NCBI GenBank assembly: GCA_946408865.1
Contig: CAMJTZ010000106.1
Span: forward strand, 1 to 6,646
Direction of reading: 5' to 3'
DNA from: an uncultured Clostridia bacterium
Lineage (GTDB): Bacteria; Bacillota_A; Clostridia; Christensenellales; Aristaeellaceae
Length of the DNA stretch: 6,646 nucleotides
The notes below the pieces were generated by a model. It saw nothing but the letters and a program-made list of their open reading frames with translations. It was not told the origin of the DNA and ran no database searches. Every line of letters starts with the position of its first letter. Positions within the stretch are counted from its first letter, which is position 1. Shown here in pieces: positions 1 through 4,315 of this stretch. A program made the position numbers and the translations under genes.

Positions 1-16
1 CCGCAGCACGTTCCAT
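1..16 (-). CDS. 5' end of an unidentified gene leaving the left edge
   Basis: An ATG on the minus strand (CAT at 14-16) starts a frame reading MERAA before the window ends. A strong SD (GGGAGGTGA, minus strand, about 22-30) lies 9 nt upstream, and a plausible promoter lies at 63-91. Five codons cannot identify a product. The gene follows the terminator of the first sigma operon, so it is probably a separate transcription unit on the same strand. The call rests only on SD spacing and promoter position. Confidence 0.45.
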
Positions 17-62
17 CGCCGATCACCTCCCTTCACCATGAATGACGAGTAGGACTCAGGGT

Positions 63-91
63 TTTATTCACTCACTTAAAAAGTTTTTCAA
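63..91 (-). promoter_or_regulatory. Putative housekeeping promoter for the left-edge gene
   Basis: On the minus strand a TTGAAA -35 box (86-91) is followed after 17 bp by AATAAA (63-68) as the -10 box. It sits between the terminator at 97-134 and the start codon at 16, which is where a new promoter is expected. The -10 box is only a moderate match to TATAAT. Confidence 0.4.
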
Positions 92-96
92 AAATG

Positions 97-134
97 AAAA
101 AAACCTGCAAAGCCTGAAAAATGGACTCCGCAGG
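97..134 (-). terminator. Intrinsic terminator of the first sigma/anti-sigma operon
   Basis: Read on the minus strand, CCTGCGGAG (126-134) pairs with CTTTGCAGG (104-112). The stem is 9 bp with two G-U pairs and the loop about 13 nt. Seven T's follow directly (97-103). It lies 220 bp past the stop codon of the anti-sigma gene with no other gene certain in between, so the operon transcript probably runs through 135-357. Confidence 0.7.
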
Positions 135-357
135 GAACTGAAGCCTTATGCAAATCTCAGCTCATCCAGTGTATACCGGATCACTTCTCCAACGGAATCG
201 TCCTGATCTTCCGCTTATGTCATCGGGAATAGCCAGGGGGCTGCGCTTCCTGCCATGATGATTCCCGTGTTTTCTTCGTCTCCTCGTTCATGGAACGGCC
301 CCTCCCTGATTTCATCAGAACCGCAATAGCTTGTATGATAACCGTCCGGACGGGGGA
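135..357 (-). other. Transcribed gap with two short overlapping open frames (possible small or decayed gene)
   Basis: This stretch lies between the anti-sigma stop codon and the operon terminator. On the minus strand an ATG at 291 has an SD (AGGGAGG, 9 nt upstream) and opens a 23-codon frame (MNEETKKTRESS...) ending at 220. A second frame, open from 214 to the TAA at 146, ends in GEVIRYTLDELRFA, which reads like real protein. The frames differ, so this could be one small gene broken by a frameshift, a genuine 23-residue peptide, or chance. No family was recognised. Confidence 0.2.
342..353. repeat. 12-bp perfect palindrome just after the anti-sigma stop codon
   Basis: CCGTCCGGACGG is its own reverse complement and begins 4 nt past the stop codon at 358-360 (minus strand). 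No T-run follows on either side, so it is not a convincing intrinsic terminator. It may act as a protein-binding dyad or an mRNA 3' structure. Confidence 0.35.
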
Positions 358-1335
358 TTATTTAGCGGAAATAAACATCTGGACATAGGCGTCTTCACTG
401 AGCGTTGACGACTCTATACTGAGATGCTGCTCGCTGTATTCGATGGATTCTTCCCGGTCATGACTTGCCCGCTGTTTGCCAATGACAGGAGTATCCAATA
501 CTTTTCGCATCAATAGACTGCTGGTCTTCTTGTCTTCAGAGAAAACCACGATTGCCTGATCTATGCCGGGTATTTCAAGAACAGATGGTGTTTGATCTGC
601 ATTCAGATTTATATCATAGGCAGCGATGTTGTGTTCACGTTCCAGCGTTGAGAACACTTCCAGAAATGCCTTACTGTCCTTCTCATCAAGGAAGGTGACG
701 CTGTAGCCGGTGATCAGTGCCTGGGCGTCATCCAGGGTATACCTTCGCACGGTAATCCCGTCTTCCACCAGCTCTTCGACCAAATGGTAATCTTCTCCGT
801 CTCTGCAGGTTAAGAAAAATGTGGCTTCCGCAAACTGATAGCCATCAGGAATTTGAGACGGATAAATCAAATAGCCTGCGGATTCCAGTTTCTGCTGAAA
901 AGATTCCCAAGAGTCAACCGTTCTGGTCATTTTTCTGCTGCCAAATGTTCCGAAAGCCTCTACGGTAACATATTCATCCTTTGTGCCTGTGCGATTCAGA
1001 AAATAATCAAATCTGTTGTCAAAAGCAGCGTCGTCTGTCGCGTTTTCGAAAGAGGTCTCATCCGTACTCTGTGTCGATTCTTCTTTCTGCACGGTTACGG
1101 TGTTCCCTTCCCAGTTCATCCATGATCCATGAAATACTTCCGTTGCGGCATATGCTACAGCAACAAGTACAAGTAAAATAGCAATTACACTGACAAAGCT
1201 AAAGGATAGTTTCTTTTTCATCTGTGTGTTCTCCTCCCTTTCCGCACGGTGAAGAACCTGCTGATACAGCCAGGGATTCTCCTGAATACCGGAAAGGGCA
1301 TCGTCAAGACAGTCTTTCAGTTTTTCATTCCTCAT
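358..1335 (-). CDS. Single-pass membrane anti-sigma-type protein paired with the upstream ECF sigma factor
   Basis: This 325-residue protein is inferred to hold the adjacent ECF sigma factor inactive at the membrane and release it on an outside signal. Residues 1-40 are charged and cytoplasmic (NPWLYQQVL), about 43-66 form one hydrophobic helix (LSFSFVSVIAILLVLVAVAYAA) after a KKK positive cluster, and about 67-325 would lie outside. No zinc-binding HxxxCxxC motif is present, so it is not a classical ZAS anti-sigma factor. The start is supported by an AGGGAGG SD 8 nt upstream, inside the end of the sigma gene. The start overlaps that gene by 11 nt, implying coupled translation. The outside domain is not a family I recognise. 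An alternative is a membrane sensor that modulates the sigma factor without direct binding. The layout matches the second pair at 5341-6646. Confidence 0.75.
   Translation of the reverse strand: MRNEKLKDCLDDALSGIQENPWLYQQVLHRAEREENTQMKKKLSFSFVSVIAILLVLVAVAYAATEVFHGSWMNWEGNTVTVQKEESTQSTDETSFENATDDAAFDNRFDYFLNRTGTKDEYVTVEAFGTFGSRKMTRTVDSWESFQQKLESAGYLIYPSQIPDGYQFAEATFFLTCRDGEDYHLVEELVEDGITVRRYTLDDAQALITGYSVTFLDEKDSKAFLEVFSTLEREHNIAAYDINLNADQTPSVLEIPGIDQAIVVFSEDKKTSSLLMRKVLDTPVIGKQRASHDREESIEYSEQHLSIESSTLSEDAYVQMFISAK
1219..1238 (-). promoter_or_regulatory. Internal SD plus in-frame ATG inside the first anti-sigma gene
   Basis: GGGAGGAG (minus strand, 1231-1238) lies 9 nt before an in-frame ATG (1219-1221, Met39). 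Starting there would give MKKKLSFSF..., a protein beginning at the positively charged flank of the membrane helix and lacking the cytoplasmic N-terminus. The SD falls on the codons of the Glu-rich stretch before Met39, so coding constraint alone could explain it. The paralogue has the same arrangement at 6190-6209. Confidence 0.4.
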
Positions 1336-1846
1336 CGATGTCGCCTCCCTTCAAAATACCTTTCAGCTTTTCCCGTGCTCTCTTGAGCCTGCCTGTCACA
1401 GCAGGCTGTGAAATATTCAATGTTTCTGCGATTTCCAGGGTGTTCAGCCCACAGTAATAGTACAGGAGTATGACTTCCCGCAGTTTCCTCGGAAGATTCA
1501 TGACCGCCACCGCCACTTCTTGGTGCGCAGGATCTTTGATCTTCTCCTGGCTCGGCAGCATATCCACCGTGATCCTGCGGTCAATATGGCGAAACCAGCC
1601 GGAACGGAGCATATCCTTGCAGGTATTGATCGCAATCCTGGTCAGGTATGTTTTTTCATTCGCTTCGCCGCGGAAATCCCCCAGAGACCGGAACGCTTTC
1701 AGAAAGGTTTCCTGAACGGCGTCTTCCGCCATCGCTTCATCATGAAGGTAAAGATAGCAGAGCCGCTTCAATGAAACCTGGTTTTCCCGGATCATGCGTT
1801 CGAGAATGATCTCCGGATGACTGTCAGGCGCCTTGACAGTTTCCAT
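1325..1846 (-). CDS. ECF-type RNA polymerase sigma factor
   Basis: A sigma-70 family group 4 (ECF) factor of 173 residues, usual length for the class, that directs core RNA polymerase to its own promoter set. Region 2 spans about residues 20-90, with the core-binding signature AEDAVQETFLKAF near 40-52 and the -10 recognition part FRGEANEKTYLTRIAINTC following it. Region 4 spans about 116-162 (MNLPRKLREVILLYYY), with a helix-turn-helix near TLEIAETLNISQPAVTGRL. I chose the ATG at 1846 over a GTG four codons upstream because that GTG lies inside the SD itself (AAAGGAGGTGA, 1855-1865), which is correctly spaced (8 nt) for the ATG. The next gene starts within its last codons. The truncated sigma factor at the right edge is a clear paralogue. 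Confidence 0.93.
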   Translation of the reverse strand: METVKAPDSHPEIILERMIRENQVSLKRLCYLYLHDEAMAEDAVQETFLKAFRSLGDFRGEANEKTYLTRIAINTCKDMLRSGWFRHIDRRITVDMLPSQEKIKDPAHQEVAVAVMNLPRKLREVILLYYYCGLNTLEIAETLNISQPAVTGRLKRAREKLKGILKGGDIDEE

Positions 1847-1854
1847 GGCAGGTT

Positions 1855-1865
1855 TCACCTCCTTT
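1855..1865 (-). promoter_or_regulatory. Extended SD that decides the sigma factor start
   Basis: AAAGGAGGTGA on the minus strand closely matches the full anti-SD of 16S rRNA and ends 8 nt before the ATG at 1844-1846. The alternative in-frame GTG (1856-1858) lies within this SD and has no ribosome binding site of its own. Confidence 0.8.
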
Positions 1866-1892
1866 ACCTATTAGACGGAGAACACTTTCCAA

Positions 1893-1920
1893 ATTATAAT
1901 ATTGCAAATAAACTTCTCAA
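1893..1920 (-). promoter_or_regulatory. Promoter of the first sigma/anti-sigma operon
   Basis: On the minus strand TTGAGA (1915-1920) and a perfect TATAAT (1893-1898) are separated by 16 bp. The expected start of transcription is about 35-40 nt before the sigma start codon. This is a housekeeping-type promoter, so basal expression would not need the ECF factor. An ECF-like CGTCTAA lies closer to the gene but lacks a recognisable partner -35 box. Confidence 0.6.
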
Positions 1921-1953
1921 AAGCATTTAAGATAACCCTCATGCAAAAGAACC

Positions 1954-1969
1954 GCCGGAATATCCCGGC
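1954..1969. repeat. 16-bp near-palindrome upstream of the sigma promoter
   Basis: GCCGG (1954-1958) and CCGGC (1965-1969) flank a 6-bp centre. 14 of the 16 positions agree with the reverse complement. It lies about 35 bp upstream of the -35 box of the sigma promoter, so it could be an operator, or a weak hairpin in any read-through transcript. No T-run follows. Confidence 0.3.
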
Positions 1970-1992
1970 TGCAAGAAAAATGGATATGTAAA

Positions 1993-2017
1993 CGGAATAG
2001 GAACCGTCCCCATTCCG
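1993..2017. repeat. REP-like hairpin with a GGGGACGGTTCC core
   Basis: CGGAAT (1993-1998) and ATTCCG (2012-2017) are exact inverted arms around AGGAACCGTCCCC. On the minus strand this is arm, GGGGACGGTTCC, arm. From memory, GGGGACGGTTC cores between variable complementary arms recur in many Firmicutes genomes as REP-type repeats linked to REP-associated tyrosine transposases (RAYT). Only one copy and no transposase gene are visible here, so the assignment rests on the motif alone. Confidence 0.45.
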
Positions 2018-2023
2018 CATGAT

Positions 2024-2088
2024 GTTAGCGCCGAAACCAATCTTTATTTTTGGCGCTAACTAATTATTTATATGGCTTAGCGCCGAAA
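2024..2088. repeat. TTAGCGCC motif array: one inverted pair plus a direct copy
   Basis: GTTAGCGCC (2024-2032) and GGCGCTAAC (2052-2060) are perfect 9-bp inverted arms. The stem extends through a G-T pair and AAA/TTT to about 13 bp around an 11-nt loop. TTAGCGCCGAAA at 2025-2036 recurs in direct orientation at 2077-2088, both followed after two bases by AAT. Three copies in 64 bp of A+T-rich non-coding DNA suggest a binding-site cluster or a remnant of a small mobile element. It lies about 105 bp upstream of the sigma promoter and 350 bp upstream of the aroB promoter. Confidence 0.6.
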
Positions 2089-2139
2089 TTAATTACTGTT
2101 TCCCGGGGTTCTGCATCCAGACCGCGATGAAAAGTATAG

Positions 2140-2184
2140 TTAACGCGCACAAATTTGTCTTTTTTGCAAATTAGTGCGCGTTAA
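2140..2184. repeat. Long inverted repeat TTAACGCGCAC / GTGCGCGTTAA
   Basis: Perfect 11-bp arms (2140-2150 and 2174-2184) continue after a single A-A mismatch into AATTTG/CAAATT (2152-2157 and 2167-2172). The result is a 17-pair dyad around a 9-nt, T-rich loop. No T-run follows the stem, so it is not an evident terminator. It resembles the preceding TTAGCGCC element in design (TTA...GCGC core, A-rich inner arm, T-rich loop), but the arms differ. Confidence 0.6.
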
Positions 2185-2316
2185 ACGGCGGTATCATATA
2201 AAATGGCATTTGCAGCGTTGGTAATGTGTCTCTGCAACCGGCCGGTTTTTCCAGCCGGAGAAAAAGACCTTATCCCGACGTTTTATAATCCGATCATGCC
2301 GACCGGACAGTAATAT

Positions 2317-2367
2317 GCATTGTTCGGCAAAAACAGCAATGCAATGTCGTTTTGCCGAAAGTTTTTT
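2317..2367 (+). terminator. Interlocked stems followed by a T-run: terminator or switch-like RNA element
   Basis: TTCGGCAAAA (2323-2332) pairs perfectly with TTTTGCCGAA (2350-2359), and AG plus six T's follow (2362-2367), as in a plus-strand intrinsic terminator with a 17-nt loop. A second perfect pair, GCATTG (2317-2322) with CAATGC (2337-2342), overlaps it in pseudoknot order, so the two stems compete or interlock. No gene upstream on this strand needs a terminator, so either an unannotated short RNA ends here or the structure insulates the aroB promoter. A weaker hairpin, CCGGC/GCCGG (2238-2258), lies upstream. Otherwise 2185-2316 shows nothing recognisable. Confidence 0.45.
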
Positions 2368-2393
2368 AGAAACGGGGGAATATGTGCAGCCCA

Positions 2394-2420
2394 TTTCAGT
2401 AAATTTCAGTATTTTTCAGT
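2394..2420 (+). promoter_or_regulatory. Three TTTCAGT motifs in exact 10-bp phase
   Basis: TTTCAGT occurs at 2394-2400, 2404-2410 and 2414-2420, one helical turn apart, so all three face the same side of the DNA. The last copy overlaps the expected -35 position of the promoter at 2430-2438, where no good -35 hexamer exists. Direct repeats of about one turn overlapping the -35 region are typical of activator sites for PhoB/OmpR-type response regulators. The regulator here is unknown. Confidence 0.55.
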
Positions 2421-2429
2421 CCGCACCTG

Positions 2430-2438
2430 TGATATAGT
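2430..2438 (+). promoter_or_regulatory. Extended -10 promoter for the aroB homologue
   Basis: TG-A-TATAGT is an extended -10 element (TGnTATAAT type). The -35 region 17 bp upstream (TATTTT) is poor, which fits an activator-dependent promoter using the TTTCAGT array. Transcription would start near 2445, giving a leader of about 220 nt before the aroB start codon. Confidence 0.5.
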
Positions 2439-2443
2439 TAAGC

Positions 2444-2517
2444 TGTCCAAATTGGGGACTCTAGCGATAGCGATACGGTAATGAGAGGAAGGTCCGCATC
2501 CCAAAAAAGTTCCTCTC
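2444..2517 (+). other. Proximal aroB leader with alternative pairings
   Basis: GTCC (2444-2447) can pair with GGAC (2456-2459), and that same GGAC could instead pair with GTCC at 2492-2495. GAGAGGAA (2483-2490) is the exact complement of TTCCTCTC in the first two leader repeats (2510-2517 and 2526-2533). The RNA could therefore fold in competing ways, as attenuators do. No T-box signature, known riboswitch core or terminator T-run was seen. Confidence 0.3.
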
Positions 2518-2604
2518 GTGAAAAGTTCCTCTCGAATCTGGTTCACCTCGTGAGCAGTTCCCCTCAAAATTGGTTCACCTCAAGAACGGTTCCCCTCGTC
2601 CCCG
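2509..2604 (+). repeat. Six tandem units with exact 16-bp period (GTTCMYCTC plus 7 variable bases)
   Basis: GTTC(C/A)(T/C)CTC starts at 2509, 2525, 2541, 2557, 2573 and 2589, always exactly 16 bp apart, with 7 mostly dissimilar bases after each copy. A decayed seventh copy (GTTGGGAG) starts at 2605. The period is not a multiple of three, so the repeat is not protein coding. It lies in the predicted aroB leader. Possible roles are serial sites for an RNA- or DNA-binding protein, or a multi-site transposon end left by a lost element. It is not a CRISPR array, since both repeat and spacer are far too short. Confidence 0.75.
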
Positions 2605-2665
2605 GTTGGGAGTACGGCATCAAAGCCATTCCGGATCGGGATCATCATTCGGCAGGAGATGGATT

Positions 2666-3781
2666 ATGAGCATTTTTCAAGTGGAACTGAAAAAAGTCGT
2701 GGACGACAGTTATGAAATCGAAGTGGGCCGCACCCTTGCCCGCAAGCTTGCGGAAGACCTGCGGAACGGACTGATGGGTTCTGTGCGCCGGTTCGCCCTG
2801 ATCACCGACAGCAACGTGGAAAAGCTGTACGCCCGGCAAATCTTCCGTCTTCTTACGGATACCGGTTTTTCCGGAGAAATCTTTTCCTTTCCTGCCGGGG
2901 AAAAAAGCAAAACGCGCGAAATGAAAGCCGCGCTGGAAGACCGGATGCTGCAGGCCGGATTCCGCCGGGACTGTTTTGTCCTGGCCGTCGGCGGCGGCGT
3001 GGTTTCGGATCTGGCCGGCTTCCTGGCCGGCACATACGGCCGCGGCGTTCCCTTTATCAATTACGCCACTTCCCTGCTGGCCGCGGCGGATGCTTCTGTC
3101 GGCGGGAAAACCGCTGTGGACACACCGCTGGCCACCAATCTGATCGGCCTGTTTTATCAGCCGAAAAAGGTATATATCGACATTGACTGCTGGAACACCC
3201 TTCCGGAACGGGAAGTTTCCAGCGGTCTGGCGGAAACCGTCAAGCACGCCTGCCTGGCGGATGCGGATTTCTTTGCGTATCTGGAACAGCACATGGACGG
3301 CATCCGCGCGGGTTCACCCGAAGCCTGTGAGTATATTGCCCGCCGAAACTGTGAAATCAAATACCGGGTTGTCATGAAAGATGAACGGGAATCCGGGCTG
3401 CGGGAAGTTCTGAATCTTGGCCATACCGTCGGCCGGGCCATTGAAACCCTCAGCGGATACAGGCTTCTGCACGGCGAGGCCGTATCCATCGGCCTGGCCG
3501 CCGAATGCGCCTTGGCTGTCCGCCTGGGTCTCATGACCGCGGAAGAGGAATCACGGGTAAAAGCGCTTCTGTCCCGGGCCGGTCTGCCGGTCCACATTCC
3601 GGATGATACCGACCGGGAAGCGCTGGTCCGGAAACTCTATACAGACAAAAAAGTCCGGAACGGCTGCCTGCGATTTGTTGTTCAGAAAGGCATCGGACAA
3701 ATCGCGGAATTCCGTCCCGGCGTTTTTGCCACGGAAGTCAGTGAGGATACTGCCCGTGAGCTGCTCCTGTCCATGGAGTAA
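2666..3781 (+). CDS. aroB: 3-Dehydroquinate synthase family protein (AroB-like sugar phosphate cyclase)
   Basis: Cytoplasmic, 371 residues, usual family length. AroB uses NAD+ and a divalent metal to convert DAHP to 3-dehydroquinate, step two of the shikimate pathway. The ATG at 2666 is chosen over an in-frame ATG 32 codons earlier because AGGAG (2654-2658) lies 7 nt before it. Visible signatures are GEKSKT (78-83), the nucleotide-binding GGGVVSDLAGF (109-119), D142 and K148 in DASVGGKT, E190/K193 in LAETVK, DERESGLR..LN (239-250), metal-ligand histidines H253 and H269, and DKK (327-329). Two usual active-site residues differ: the Lys of PLGKN is Thr157 (PLATN), and the second His of GHTxGHA is Arg257 (GHTVGRA). 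It is a lone gene with no aro neighbours, convergent with the HAD operon 12 bp away. It may be true AroB or a cyclase with a shifted substrate. Confidence 0.88.
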   Translation: MSIFQVELKKVVDDSYEIEVGRTLARKLAEDLRNGLMGSVRRFALITDSNVEKLYARQIFRLLTDTGFSGEIFSFPAGEKSKTREMKAALEDRMLQAGFRRDCFVLAVGGGVVSDLAGFLAGTYGRGVPFINYATSLLAAADASVGGKTAVDTPLATNLIGLFYQPKKVYIDIDCWNTLPEREVSSGLAETVKHACLADADFFAYLEQHMDGIRAGSPEACEYIARRNCEIKYRVVMKDERESGLREVLNLGHTVGRAIETLSGYRLLHGEAVSIGLAAECALAVRLGLMTAEEESRVKALLSRAGLPVHIPDDTDREALVRKLYTDKKVRNGCLRFVVQKGIGQIAEFRPGVFATEVSEDTARELLLSME

Positions 3782-3793
3782 AAGAATCATTCC

Positions 3794-4315
3794 CTACGGG
3801 ATGTTATGTACGCGCTGGATCCGTTCCACTTTCTTGATCTGCTCCGCGCGCTGGATAATCTTTTCCTTCCAGTCGTCATCCTGGGCATTCAGCTGGAACG
3901 CCCGGAATCCGTACTGACTGGCTGCGGAACAAATCACTTCCTCATCGTCAATATGCAGGGAAATGCGGTACCGGTTCGGCAGTTTCTGCGGCAGCGTTGT
4001 TTTGTTGTTGCCCTGGACTTCCTTCATGTGACGTGTTCCGTTGACAATTCCGTCAAACCGTACGCCGTAGCAACGGAACAGACGGCGGATATAACCCTCT
4101 GACCGGAACGAAGAGGTGTAGACCCAGACTTCGTATCCCAGGCGCTGAAGCTCCTTGATCAGATCCGGCGTCCCCAGACGAAGCCGTTCCTTATAAATCC
4201 GGTTCAGCGGAAACCGCAGCTCCGGTTCTGTTTTGTGTGTTTCAGGAGAAACGAAGAGTACTTCGTCCAGATCAAACGAAACCCTCATTTTCTCCGTTTC
4301 CGGTTTTTTTCTCAT
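3794..4315 (-). CDS. Stand-alone HAD-like phosphatase-family protein
   Basis: A 173-residue haloacid dehalogenase (HAD) superfamily protein, cytoplasmic with no membrane segment. Motif I is FDLDEVLF, with the nucleophile Asp15 and acid Asp17. Motif II is probably Thr67/Ser68 in VWVYTSS. Motif IV is HIDDEE (121-126). K98 or K105 could serve as motif III. The stretch LRFPLNRIYKERLR after motif I is shared with the C-terminal half of the upstream gene, so the two are paralogues. The ATG at 4315 forms an ATGA overlap with the upstream stop and has a weak SD (AGCAGG). An alternative ATG at 4288 (MRVSFDLD) has GGAG very close to it. Substrate unknown; hydrolysis of a small phosphate ester is inferred from the superfamily. 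Confidence 0.75.
   Translation of the reverse strand: MRKKPETEKMRVSFDLDEVLFVSPETHKTEPELRFPLNRIYKERLRLGTPDLIKELQRLGYEVWVYTSSFRSEGYIRRLFRCYGVRFDGIVNGTRHMKEVQGNNKTTLPQKLPNRYRISLHIDDEEVICSAASQYGFRAFQLNAQDDDWKEKIIQRAEQIKKVERIQRVHNIP

Noticed and set aside
1868..1880. ECF-type autoregulatory promoter with CGTCTAA as -10
   Set aside because: No GAAC-type -35 motif occurs about 16 bp upstream, and the predicted start would leave almost no leader before the SD. The TTGAGA/TATAAT promoter is better supported.
2024..2060. Integron attC recombination site
   Set aside because: The arms are inverted GTTAGCGCC/GGCGCTAAC but do not fit the RYYYAAC...GTTRRRY core pattern, and no integrase or cassette follows.
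2194..2394. Minus-strand open frame of 66 codons in the non-coding block
   Set aside because: No SD precedes its ATG, its translation looks random, and it is crossed by the hairpin at 2317-2367.
2509..2604. CRISPR-like array
   Set aside because: Repeats of 9-12 bp with spacers of 4-7 bp are far below CRISPR sizes, and no cas gene is present.
2570..2665. N-terminal extension of the aroB homologue
   Set aside because: The 32 extra codons lie in the repeat array, show no family similarity and lack an SD, whereas the ATG at 2666 has AGGAG at correct spacing.
2481..2669. Open frame across the 16-bp repeat array (62 codons, plus strand)
   Set aside because: It has no ribosome binding site, runs through repeats whose 16-bp period is not a multiple of three, and ends inside the start of aroB.
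2645..3292. Minus-strand open frame of 215 codons opposite aroB
   Set aside because: It is an antisense shadow of the well-supported dehydroquinate synthase family gene and has no recognisable motif or SD.
3788..3803. Hairpin between the convergent aroB and HAD genes as a shared terminator
   Set aside because: CAT-T-CCC/GGGATG gives a short bulged stem with no T-run on either strand, and it overlaps the HAD stop codon.
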